From an uncultured Clostridia bacterium (GTDB lineage: Bacteria; Bacillota; Clostridia; Oscillospirales; Ruminococcaceae), in the NCBI GenBank assembly GCA_947625375.1, contig CANQOC010000018.1, positions 1 through 43,008 of the forward strand: a stretch of DNA of 43,008 bases, in the 5' to 3' direction. Below are positions 29,001 to 32,966 of this stretch, piece by piece. The position numbers and the translations under genes are program-made. How positions within the stretch are numbered: the stretch's first letter is position 1; each line of letters starts with the position of its first letter. Under the pieces are notes generated by a model that was not told the origin of the DNA, made no database searches, and worked only from the letters and a program-made list of their open reading frames with translations.

Positions 29001-29207
29001 GGCAATTTGTGAATCACTTGTCACATCTAACAAATTCGCATTCTCTCTCGATGTTCGTACAATGTCCGCCGTACCCTCCGCGCTCAGGGGCTGGGCGGAA
29101 AAGGCGAGGGCGCCCGCGAAGAGGCAGACCGCGAGGGCGGACTGTGCGAGGCGGCGGTGTGAAAGAACGAAATCACGGGCCTTGGCCAAAAGATTAGTTT
29201 TACGCAT
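14013..29207 (-). CDS. Giant secreted multidomain surface protein (5064 residues, pilin-type repeats)
   Basis: A signal peptide (cleavage likely after the LSA ending at residue 43) starts the protein. The head (about 44-1435) includes SdrD/CnaB-like modules and an EF-hand-like loop, DHNGDGKFNYKD (1224-1235). About twelve pilin-type (Spy0128/FctA-like) domains follow at about 1436-1603 and 1940-3582. Short DUF5979-like beta-sandwich repeats lie at about 1604-1940, 3582-3700 and 3980-5010; two DUF11-like domains lie at 3700-3976; a Pro-rich tail ends the protein. Eleven of the twelve pilin-type domains keep the first-strand Lys and all keep the last-strand Asn (FTNTY-like), as needed for Lys-Asn isopeptide bonds. 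No LPXTG, membrane helix or sortase is present, so anchoring is unexplained. GAAGGAGAG precedes the ATG. An adhesin or stalk role is inference. Confidence 0.9.
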   Translation of the reverse strand: MRKTNLLAKARDFVLSHRRLAQSALAVCLFAGALAFSAQPLSAEGTADIVRTSRENANLLDVTSDSQIARWDFTATTGSFVGVNRKQKVKFYAYEGEVIFVASSMVNGNPDVVITKPDGKPFNINLESKHLISSTAIEAKGPNGVNAATINKTTGEQTGNAATATNDGYDAYSFIADQSGVYIAEFNATNLPTNHSNSSNNATLSTAFTSNPAGYVYAWDITVCKKAGDEEHPTYNAVSGRVWLDAISIQTGVNGSRVYGYLYTTTRDGYIWRFALNGMTPYTFSMYANQRGGISTATNASAYHSIHIPLTNNTSFDKYKTLTDKNGNKDGLMIYGPDNETTDIDAPDHMFFNYPDPNLPESILPKNALDEFNVQKLSFDGRDPTVHEVVSGGGEVEGGGDPPDYHKGTVGTGGYFTVETGKATSYRVIIDMSNMYARYYHGEDGSSDKAESGEDHDEEICLSEPYADGGAEHINFVYFYNGDWYNVQSKVPVSEGELKTYDLHPVNDLDGYSTVSSLVDYVKLKPDEANAIGLPAEGPNGQDEIGTTYKFKSLGKIMIGNAAVEGQTDRIYWNGRDQWGRILPVGIYFTAGRGEVYAEGKAGEVHFPLADVEGQPNGVAVRLMNADDVVASVKDGKAYKVNGGTEEAVRTTLYYNNEEKSLLRDYKIENFDGGYDTNAAWIWNIPNGYNYNSGMKASNAALLNGTWKTTDPRAVFENKSIDGVVSTTTKSNTAGVFKGFGSEPSAPTDEIHKDALKNTGADHGVFDVWTHVISPNQVTLDEPIVLYHFADRKIITGFVYLDTPEKGADRGVYDRMTNDHELEGAIIVAEYGDESKKNDESSKDNTTGPRWVHYEAKTDTDGYYSIPVDLTAFGTKAEDNPEYPVTIWVYYNENISGAITHKVTTVERQTTTLYCSEQSYSNFPSEAYGNSGSAQLPAVSKQTVNIPKYIHDKRDNTQNVYLKEIYAGPVGYVAEPTGEALNITKKWEPSYLKSTSLKASFTIVGMKSGARTTVDKFFDDHPEGITVKELVGGKLETTIYNTENGNTAVYKEKYACDENGEKNSVTSKNVYMAIEHDPAFPSNETIADIYKAVSSYNAKNPTSQITMEEVIVNGKVIDGQTFKPAPTEVDGETSDYIYFVENATTEEARGGIYTNKILPAHTYKIVDGAAKEDGTIVYRVYENPMLNEKGEDVSTDNTVSRIKNDWTYTNMLSTVDYTLTVYYDHNGDGKFNYKDAEGKDSNDALNYGDKCTLIENGDVPIKGATVYLIKMDNSGGTEEGQFSYTLSDEQLLTYNTEGRREEYNKEYPDKDPYETGTSNLTDEYKQWLGDKEDEDAKTNGVQKILKNSDSLPTDQYGHVTFTGLATGVYRVYVTYGTTKEYNTVTVTGEKDSVEIVEPSKFNENFNDVKDHTFAQRLDIKNDFSSEIGLGFMQTFKLSDIFTANKTLEIKRPTEITASGGKLYDGKEIYELNKIDKIEVVPSKPGDNLPETKYKITYKQDGGEDVLPSATVEEYGTETAFNLDDTSVTFYVPGTYTFTVSEKEGTYRSVDYDKTSYTLTVEVKNDPQGDENAPNVTAKVTKIGKEDYSKPGLPVLDFTNTYNSGSVKVTKKVTGESAPGDTFTFNISVTDAEGNAIDGTFKTDKVGTIDDTGSFTLAHGESIVIYDLPKDAKVTVTETTNSAYTTTVDASNSVTVTDGQQTIAFTNTHKEGSLTVSETVTDGKHNPALEAGKETFDFTITLKDADENIPDKFDFDLPVAGDSGITELKFENGVAHLTLSDNQSATISGLPDGWTAVVEQTNKPAGYTVDPESAVQSPPKIETGKTATAEFTNEFPTGSLTVDVSVVGDDITAYPELKFTVKLTPPKDVPLLKEYAGGAVKKDVDSYVFTVEKASDSIELNNLPEGTSYTITAPTVDGYVLTIKERDTDKITADDASAKFVYSKIPEVTIPVTKTLTGEFEKDKEYSFDFAFTVVEENTGNPDMTLSDDGKINLKFTDTASKGELTLSGKFPIDYNNFSADKSSVEYKYTVSETKGDTPGVTYDGNKHDVTVTVTRDDDGKLTATSSIKSTAKPSVDSIGFANTYTPKLTTLALSVQKTVTIPEVHIPLPAGHKYTFSFTLSGGGDGAALPENTSVTVGEFSASSPSFAEGKTSATLETTFDAITFTKAGTYKFNVAESGMTIDKKTEEFKDIENDGFTSTGGGKVTVVVKDDNGQLTVESVKIGSTDITESKTVPFTNSYSTDGVDFTLNISKTLDAVGNVLIPKTDEYDFGINVALSSIKYNSAEHDHHVTFKYGGTSTDVHKSNGAVTVATFNSEEFEKSGATKSGSLTINFTEPGDYEFVISENITRGGEKVDSATFDGYEAKTHRLTVHVEDIGGHLKISGYTLDRENGEVSSKEYGATATVSVVNKYTPSAAELTLNIAKKLSGNDLPSDDYKFNFALAEGETNLGTVEFTPGNLSDAKTIKSFTYDHAGTYTYSLSETVLDGAAPASGFTSDPGDIVITVEVEDKNGELSVKSVTGDEVAFNADEKTATVSYTNTYTPTAATLELGVQKTVTIPEVHIPLPAGHEYTFSFTLSGGKDGATLPENTSVTVGKFSASSFAEGATSATLDSTEKFGAITFTKAGTYTFNVAESGMIVDSAVGAVNIEKDGFTTEGGPRKTVTVTVDDNGGALSVSSVMLGKTNITESKTVPFTNKYSTDGVDFTLNVEKTLEAVGGVLMPKTDEYDFGINVALSSIKYNNAEHDHHVTFKYGDTSTDVYKSTDPVTVATFNSEEFEESGDMKSGSLTINFTEPGDYEFVISETINGEATNPAFNNGEARTYNLTVSVEDVGGHLWVKSHTIDGTNNPEEVNQDTLSITNSYAPASVSVDDKDASGKDRVVTVAKTLKTVDGEPVKFPEKFSFTAEVSASEGGVYEWKGGKNVFETDGGEKGEGSVSITGLTFRSAGVYTVTLTENDPSDRRVEKDARPFSVTYTVVDNGGKLSIDKVEYDEFVFENKFTPEAVSVELEFTKKLTDTLTGGDRLGIDTENPRYDYFKNLYGEKFSFTLTPDGEYDAEHITLDGEALAAKTAVNTENAAKNGAPNLVDFGKLEFKRTGTYVFTVKENTPNSFEGWLPKVNYDGRTVKATYTVTLDGETGELEVTAEFNADGETVNPEFENTYGPEPCILTVTNNLAQTVPDGIAYDMSRDFSYHITLSGAYIKESDKDKSDGDDTVTFAYFYEKPAAAIDAEEDGSEVQYIVFTKTDADTYETDVTIPLNHSVVIEGIPHHNTAYTVEQRLSEDDISCGYSFINLVEEYKGKDAVLKEAPPVESGRFALENDYTVITFNNRYTVTPLDYDAPEIEKIMQGRELNENDSFGFTAELSGGAVFRDGGVKKTVTLENGASLGKIGAIVFDRPGEYTLTVSEKVPTGDLFGVTYSEEVYTVEYSVTDENADGVKDGKLHVTAVCGGESAPKKLSFTNVYAPEATDEVFITVSKTVEPSDKTALPHAEKYRFKATDGENVFEGRIALAEGELSGSTEISLGRFNEVGSYEFTVTESAGDTLGMIYDESGIKVTVGVTDDLKGKLVYSLSAEEVGFTNEYRTGGISVTKEISGIGAEEEQDFEFTLRLSDKSGAALSDSYPASDGKTLSSGDKFTLRAGDELIISGIPEGARVEVEETENSDYVASVNGGADGENVFEGVISSEETAEAGFMNRFVGKPASRFDDFVFKTQESPEEGMSAKVGDTVTYEISWINPEKVDADIVITDSLDAGVEYIGSTGGGEYDVETGTVTWRILAKGLEEGSVEVTVKVTEDAAGFGAVSNGASAEIRTHYPDDKPDKPTEPDYTDETDEPVVTPVVSVGITKSESLNGGEPTDSVKARAGDTVKYELSVTASGADAQNVTVVDIVPKGLTPAEISISDGGEYDPATGTVRWTLGALEQDGTKTVSYSVVIPEVGEYAVWESKGYVYSGSEAAPEGVPEEGYPWISSETVSAAPVEDLVIKKTVAADGGAVPEGVKFRFTVNLYDQSGLPASGAIYESGAVKSAVSEGTVKINLGAGEMLTIRDLPAGTVYRISEEPVTNYTPDPSNVYDGSLTNKDRTVEIINNYSFTEEKLGDITVTNAVIGSEEDSLRRFAFTLTLADSTVNGTYGDLEFVGGRAEFGLMSGEAATASGLPADVGYTVEESAVSAEGFSVTDSGNTAGTVPADGAVTVMFLNERAVGAVGGITVRNTVIGGERAFNFAVTARGADGPIVGQYGDMTFDASGTAVFSLAGGESMTAAGLPSGTQYTVAETDADSDGYVTSFTDDSNGVVPRTSNALVEFMNIRTTGSLTVKNTVVGGERVFGFTVLLDDPTVSGLYGELWFDAGLASFELAGGQSVSITGLPAGVSYAVTETDANADGYATSSTGENGVIPENMNASASFVNTLKQPSALIVSKTVVGGEAGERFGFEITLTGADGLPLEGEFGPVTTDAEGHGTFVLSDGESAVIPLPEGSAYSVAEIPDPSVMQRYDMTSAGMTNGVIDPEGASVSFINTMRTGSLTVTNTVGGNAADMSRSFEFTVTAPVTGVYGDMFFDETGTAVFSLEHGRSMTATGLPADAVITVAENNANTDGYVTTADGIPYSAPITKTVISGVAEKAVFSNIRQIEDAASFGTLTVINNIIGTTTDEKFVFEVVIPAYAADPASISLDGGMSSDYEIALMSAYDGISTDAEGNTHVEFRLGHGESKRINGIPAGAPYTVTETGNLYYVTSSVGSTGVIPGGGSATAVFVNRWNVGGLSLRVNVEDDTGATVVGDRAEFTYRITIEGVGEGFVYPSHITDSYGGALESGSKVLTFDGNGVAEVTLGAGETAIAPDLPAGYSYKVENIGISDGLHYLRSESGSSGTVETGKQSEAVFDYYIATGTVSIEKDYKYNSHGMPLRTREYFESQRFEVVVRLTGADGLPLTGSYVYDGSTEGTVSDGGSIWLRGGEKVTLRGLPEGAEYRIYEVGLPRNIRQIDSENTSGTVAAGENAAVKLVNMYIGPYYPQSPTYPSLPFAPTPSGGAPETPVNPPETESVPDEPVEIERPTEGKRNDDDA
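20694..21590 (-). repeat. Internal duplicated segment, downstream copy
   Basis: It encodes about residues 2540-2839 (pilin-type domains 6 and 7). It matches 22066-22962 with a nearly constant offset of 1374-1377 bp and few substitutions, including long identical stretches around 20801-21130. Confidence 0.85.
22066..22962 (-). repeat. Internal duplicated segment, upstream copy
   Basis: It encodes about residues 2082-2381 (pilin-type domains 3 and 4). A different pilin-type domain (5, about 2411-2543) separates the two copies, so the repeated unit is about 1.38 kb or three domains. Confidence 0.85.
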
Positions 29208-29289
29208 TTACTATCTCTCCTTCAGACAAAACGTTCGGGGGACTTTCGTGCGTCCGCGCGGGGCGGACATTTTTCAGCAAACAAAATTA

Positions 29290-29298
29290 CCCCCCCCC
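29290..29298. repeat. C9 (G9 on the transcript) homopolymer tract
   Basis: Nine consecutive C on the plus strand give nine G in the predicted leader of the giant gene, between its promoter and its start codon. The tract is about 83 nt upstream of the ATG. Confidence 0.8.
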
Positions 29299-29361
29299 GC
29301 GAAATTTTTCTCGGGGACGGGCAAATTTTTTAGGTCATGGTTGGTTGCAACTGATGCGTAA

Positions 29362-29390
29362 ATTCTATCACTGCGCCGCGCCAAAGTCAA
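29362..29390 (-). promoter_or_regulatory. Promoter of the giant surface protein gene
   Basis: On the minus strand TTGACT (29390-29385) and TAGAAT (29367-29362) are spaced 17 bp. The predicted leader is about 150 nt and holds the G9 tract. The rest of the gap 29208-29557 holds only this leader and the second direct repeat. Confidence 0.82.
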
Positions 29391-29502
29391 GACCCTCCGC
29401 GCGATTTCGTTGTTTTGACATATTTTCGGCCCCCGACGCTTTATCATTTCGGAAATTTGGCGATATACTGACGGAAAATGGTAAAAGCTTACATGATTTT
29501 AC

Positions 29503-29539
29503 ATGATTAAAGGGAAGCCGAGGCTTCCCTTTTTTGTTG
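29503..29539. terminator. Right copy of the 37-bp terminator-containing direct repeat
   Basis: It is identical to 13965-14001 and in the same orientation. The strong T-tract faces the plus strand, where no gene precedes it; on the minus strand it lies 18 bp after the SH3 lipoprotein stop and could terminate that operon with a weaker tail. Confidence 0.8.
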
Positions 29540-29557
29540 CAGTCATGCGGATAAGGT

Positions 29558-30343
29558 TCACTCCCCCGTCACGCTGCCTTCAAATATCTCCGCCAGCTCC
29601 CTGTCGGTAATCTCCCCGCTGTCATACGCCTCCTTGAGCGCGGTGAAGCGGCGGCCGTCGTAGATGAAATACTCCTCGCCGGGGGCGAATTCAAATCTCA
29701 GCCAGCCGATTTCCTCGCTGCCGCCGCCCTCGCCGGTTTGCATCAGAAGGGCGCTTCCGGCGTCATATTCCCCGAGGAAGCGGACGAAAACCGCGCCGCC
29801 GCCGAAGTCCTCCTCGGCCTCCGCAATCATCTCCGCGCTGTAAGGGTCGGTCTGAATCTCGTCGATTCCCTCCATATATCCGCCGCTGACGAATCCCCAT
29901 TCGTCGCCGAACAAAATCAGATACCAGCCGGTGTCCGCCTCGCCGTAGACCTCGGCCCGCTGTCCCTTTTCAAGATGACCTATCGAGTCGTAGTCGACCG
30001 ACGGCCCCTCGCGGACGTTAAGCGATATCGTCGAAAAAAGCGTCTCGACTTCGCCGTAAATCTCGACGTCCTCGTCGACGTCGGGAAGCTCGATTTCCGG
30101 CATGACAAGCTCCTCGGCGGGAAGCGTCTCTTCCGGCTCTTCCTCCGCCGGTTCGGTAACGTCGGGGACGGTTTCGTCCGGCTCGGCGTCGGTCTCCGGC
30201 GCCTCGGTATTTTCGGGAATCACCTGCTCCTGCGCAGGCGGATTTGTGTTTTCGGGAATGATGTCCTTTCCCTCGCGCGGACCGACCCGGCACCCGCTTA
30301 AAAGCACCAGCGCCGCCGCGGCGGCAATCAAAAGCCTTTTCAT
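29558..30343 (-). CDS. Lipoprotein with bacterial SH3 domain
   Basis: This 261-residue exported lipoprotein has a short signal with lipobox LLSGC (Cys18 lipidated), then a long acidic Pro/Glu/Thr linker (about 25-100). A bacterial SH3 domain follows (about 103-160; SLNVREGPSVDYDSIGHLEKG and GWYLILFGDEWGFVSGGYM are typical, with gaps in the series). A C-terminal module (about 168-261) is not recognised. SH3 domains of this kind usually bind cell-wall peptides. It is the last gene of a unit after the nitroreductase, 7 bp downstream, with a GAGG site before the ATG. The 37-bp repeat lies just downstream. Confidence 0.88.
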   Translation of the reverse strand: MKRLLIAAAAALVLLSGCRVGPREGKDIIPENTNPPAQEQVIPENTEAPETDAEPDETVPDVTEPAEEEPEETLPAEELVMPEIELPDVDEDVEIYGEVETLFSTISLNVREGPSVDYDSIGHLEKGQRAEVYGEADTGWYLILFGDEWGFVSGGYMEGIDEIQTDPYSAEMIAEAEEDFGGGAVFVRFLGEYDAGSALLMQTGEGGGSEEIGWLRFEFAPGEEYFIYDGRRFTALKEAYDSGEITDRELAEIFEGSVTGE

Positions 30344-30350
30344 CTTCGCC

Positions 30351-30860
30351 TCACAAAAATTCTATCATCTCGGAGTCCGGCCGATATGCCTCATGCCGCT
30401 CCGACGGGCCCATCTCGGGATATCCGACCGGAAGAAGCGCCGTCACCCGAACGCTTTCGGGAAGACCGAGCGCGTTTTTCACCTCGTCCGCATTAAAGAG
30501 TCCGACCCAGCAGCTCCCGAGTCCGAGGTCAGCCGCCTCGAGCATCATATGTGTACAGACAATCGCGGCGTCGGTCTCTCCGGAATGGTAGGGCGGCATA
30601 AGCGGACTCTTCCAGTCGCGCTCCTCGTCATACCCGACGACAAAGACCGTCTTCGCGCCGAAAATACAGCGGCAGACCGAATTTATTTTCTCGATTGCCC
30701 CGTCGCTCTGAAGGACGAAAATCCTCTGCGGCTGAAGATTCTTCGCGGTCGGCGCGACCCTTGCCGCCTCAAGAATCGCCGAAACCTCGGCTTCGGAAAT
30801 CCTCCTGTCGGAAAACTTTCTCACCGAATATCTCTTTTTTGCAAGCTCCGAAAATGTCAT
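30351..30860 (-). CDS. Nitroreductase-family FMN oxidoreductase
   Basis: This 169-residue protein of the short nitroreductase class has the N-terminal FMN phosphate-binding motif KKRYSVRKFSDRRIS, the APTAKNLQPQRIFVL stretch and the C-terminal ADLGLGSCWVG followed by PVGYPE. Such proteins are cytoplasmic FMN-dependent NAD(P)H oxidoreductases, usually dimeric, whose natural substrates are often unknown. A GGAGG site lies 7 nt before the ATG. It sits between the DNA glycosylase and the SH3 lipoprotein, so one transcript from 31403-31431 is likely. Nothing ties the three functions together. Confidence 0.92.
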   Translation of the reverse strand: MTFSELAKKRYSVRKFSDRRISEAEVSAILEAARVAPTAKNLQPQRIFVLQSDGAIEKINSVCRCIFGAKTVFVVGYDEERDWKSPLMPPYHSGETDAAIVCTHMMLEAADLGLGSCWVGLFNADEVKNALGLPESVRVTALLPVGYPEMGPSERHEAYRPDSEMIEFL

Positions 30861-30878
30861 GATTTTTCCTCCGATTTC

Positions 30879-31382
30879 TCACCCCGAAAGTCCGCGCCGC
30901 CACTCGGAAATTAGCCGTTCAAGGCTGAACGCCGCGTTCGCCGGACTCGTCGACGGGAACACCGCCGCGGGAATCTCAATCCTGCCGTTATACCTTATAT
31001 AATTCTTCTCGGCGGTCCTGCCGTTGAGAAGAATTTTTTCAATGCCGCCGCACTTCTTTAGCAGCGCGCCGATGTCCGTCGGCACCGCCGCCGAAATGCT
31101 CGAATCGCTCGACCCGCGGATTTCGCACCGCTCGACGGTGTCCCAAAGGGCAATCCCGTGCCGCTCCAAAAGCGATATCTTTTCTTCGAGCGTTTCAGGG
31201 ACCCCGTCGCCGTATACCCCCGCGAGCACCCGCCAGAACCGGTTCTGCGGATGCGCATAATAAAACATCTCGCTCCGGCTCTTCACCGACGGAAAGCTCC
31301 CGAGTATCAGAATCCTGCTGTCCTCGCGGTAAAACGGGGGAAATCCGTGCTCGGCATACTGCCTCTCCGATTTTTCGGCCAT
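30879..31382 (-). CDS. DNA-deoxyinosine glycosylase (uracil-DNA glycosylase superfamily, family 6-like)
   Basis: This 167-residue protein has motif 1 GSFPSVKSRSEMFYYAHPQN (28-47) and motif 2 STSPANA (144-150), the layout of hypoxanthine-DNA glycosylases of UDG family 6. It would remove deaminated adenine (hypoxanthine) from DNA to start base-excision repair. The length is normal. The ribosome site before the ATG is a poor G-run, so the start is less certain than most, but the reading covers the domain. It is the first gene of the operon with a promoter 20 bp upstream. Confidence 0.88.
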   Translation of the reverse strand: MAEKSERQYAEHGFPPFYREDSRILILGSFPSVKSRSEMFYYAHPQNRFWRVLAGVYGDGVPETLEEKISLLERHGIALWDTVERCEIRGSSDSSISAAVPTDIGALLKKCGGIEKILLNGRTAEKNYIRYNGRIEIPAAVFPSTSPANAAFSLERLISEWRRGLSG

Positions 31383-31402
31383 GTCAATCCCCCCCGCGGC
31401 TG

Positions 31403-31431
31403 ATTATACACCATTTCTCTGCAACATTCAA
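31403..31431 (-). promoter_or_regulatory. Promoter of the glycosylase-nitroreductase-lipoprotein operon
   Basis: On the minus strand TTGAAT (31431-31426) and TATAAT (31408-31403) are spaced 17 bp. It lies between the TCTGAC-type repeat and the glycosylase start. Confidence 0.78.
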
Positions 31432-31436
31432 TATGC

Positions 31437-31476
31437 AATTCTGACTTCTAACCTCTATCTTCTAACCTCTAATCGC
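31437..31476. repeat. TCTGACTTCTAACCTC-type repeat containing a stop codon
   Basis: The run of TCTGACTTCTAACC, TCTATCTTCTAACC and TCTAATCGCG on the plus strand overlaps the final codons of the permease; its last residues Ile-Arg-Gly and stop are read from repeat sequence. Confidence 0.7.
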
Positions 31477-32595
31477 GAGCATAAACAGCGTCAGCACCGC
31501 AAGGAAACCGAAGTTGAACGCCGAGAACACCTTTATATAATACCACGCGTGGTGCGGGTGGTGCTTTGTATATTCCCTGAACGTGATAAGCGAGGCAAGC
31601 GACGCGATAAGCGTTCCGACGCCGCCGATGTTCACCCCGACGAGGAGCTCGCGGTAGTTTTCGGTGAACTGTGAAAGAAGTATCGCCGACGGTACGTTGG
31701 ATATGCACTGGCAGGAAAGTATGCTCACCAATAGCGTGTCCTTTTCGAGCAGTCCGGACAAAAACTCCCTGACCGCGCCGATTCGCGCCATGTTCCCCGC
31801 AAAGATAAAGAAGAAGACGAAGGTCAGCAAAAGCGGATAGTCGACCTCGGCGAGCGCTTTTCTGTCCGCAAAGAGGAGCACCGCGGGGATTACGACCAAG
31901 CCTATCTGATAGGGTATCCCGCGGAAGACAATCGCGATTGCGAGGAGAAAGAGTCCGAGATAGAGCGCCGTCCGCTTTGCGGGAAGGCTCAGCTTTTCCT
32001 CCTCAAATCTCATCGGCTCGTTTTTGACGGCGACGAAGCAGCAGAGCGTTATCAGCGAGACCGAGAGACAGAACGGCGGCGCCATAGTGAGCATGAATTC
32101 GCCGACCGGAATGTTGAATTTTGTATAAAGATAGAGATTCTGCGGGTTGCCGAACGGCGTCAGCATTCCGCCGAGGTTCGCGGCGATGTTCTGCATCACA
32201 AAGGTGAACGCCATATACTTCCGCTTTCTCGACGCCGACAGCACAAAATAGCCGAGCGGCAAAAACGTCAGAAGCGCCATGTCGTTGGCAATCAGCATCG
32301 AGCCGATAAAGGTTATGTAAACCAGCGCGAGTATGCAGAGACGCGCGTTCTTGAAGTATTCGACAATCTTTTCCGCGAGTACATAGAAGAAATTGACATT
32401 TTTGAGCGCGCAGACCACCGCCAGCACGCAGAAAAGACAGGTCAGCGTTTTGAAGTCGAAATAGCCGAGGTATTCGGCGTCGGGCGGAACGATGACCGAG
32501 GTGATGACGGCGGCGAAGAACGCGATTACCGTCACAGTGTTCTTCAAGAGAAATTTCTTGATGCAAAGATATTTTGATTCCGAAGTTGTTTCCAT
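31462..32595 (-). CDS. SLC13/ArsB-like anion permease
   Basis: This 377-residue membrane protein has about ten helices. It shows conserved family stretches: SMLIANDMALLTFLPLGY, QNIAANLGGMLTPFGNPQN and, in the second half, SCQCISNVPSAILLSQF, the paired re-entrant-loop motifs of the citrate/arsenite/sodium-proton (IT) superfamily. The transported anion is not clear. The frame extends to a TTG at 32616, but the ATG at 32595 follows a G-rich ribosome site and is preferred. It has its own promoter. Its stop codon falls inside a TCTGAC-type repeat, which may have replaced or extended the natural end. Confidence 0.88.
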   Translation of the reverse strand: METTSESKYLCIKKFLLKNTVTVIAFFAAVITSVIVPPDAEYLGYFDFKTLTCLFCVLAVVCALKNVNFFYVLAEKIVEYFKNARLCILALVYITFIGSMLIANDMALLTFLPLGYFVLSASRKRKYMAFTFVMQNIAANLGGMLTPFGNPQNLYLYTKFNIPVGEFMLTMAPPFCLSVSLITLCCFVAVKNEPMRFEEEKLSLPAKRTALYLGLFLLAIAIVFRGIPYQIGLVVIPAVLLFADRKALAEVDYPLLLTFVFFFIFAGNMARIGAVREFLSGLLEKDTLLVSILSCQCISNVPSAILLSQFTENYRELLVGVNIGGVGTLIASLASLITFREYTKHHPHHAWYYIKVFSAFNFGFLAVLTLFMLAIRG

Positions 32596-32622
32596 AGTGA
32601 CCCCCCTGTCGCACAAAACTGT

Positions 32623-32651
32623 ATTATACTGCTTTTCGAGCCGAAAATCAA
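32623..32651 (-). promoter_or_regulatory. Promoter of the SLC13/ArsB-like permease
   Basis: On the minus strand TTGATT (32651-32646) and TATAAT (32628-32623) are spaced 17 bp. The region 32652-32827 between this and the divergent promoter is AT-rich with no other clear element. Confidence 0.82.
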
Positions 32652-32827
32652 CACCGCGGAAAAATTTTTTGAGCTTTTGTCATATCTCGGATTTTGTCGG
32701 TTCGGGGATTTATCCCGCAAAAATCTTTCAAATAGTTTTCCGATATTATCTATTTATCATATTTTGCCCCCGATTTTTGACACTCTGCACAAATATTTTG
32801 AAAATAATTATTATTTCGGAAATAATC

Positions 32828-32856
32828 TTGACAATTAGATAAACATATGCTATAAT
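32828..32856 (+). promoter_or_regulatory. Perfect consensus promoter of the Opp-type importer operon
   Basis: TTGACA (32828-32833) and TATAAT (32851-32856) with a 17-bp spacer match the consensus at all positions. The leader of about 100 nt can fold: AAGGG/CCCTT around GTCC/GGAC, and TCGGG/CCCGA. No known riboswitch was recognised. Confidence 0.95.
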
Positions 32857-32882
32857 TTTGTTTGCATATTAAGGGTAGAAGT

Positions 32883-32966
32883 ATGAATGTCCCTTTCGGA
32901 CGCCCTTATGCAGATTCAGTTCGGGTGTCATCCGCGCCCGACAATAAATTTGGAGGTACATTATGA
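32883..32966 (+). CDS. Possible 27-residue leader peptide overlapping the binding-protein start
   Basis: An ATG at 32883 opens 27 codons without a stop, and its TGA overlaps the ATG of the binding-protein gene (ATGA). The site before it is a weak AAGGG. The reading contains the ribosome site of the next gene. It may be chance; no composition bias or similarity supports it beyond position. Confidence 0.25.
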   Translation: MNVPFGRPYADSVRVSSAPDNKFGGTL

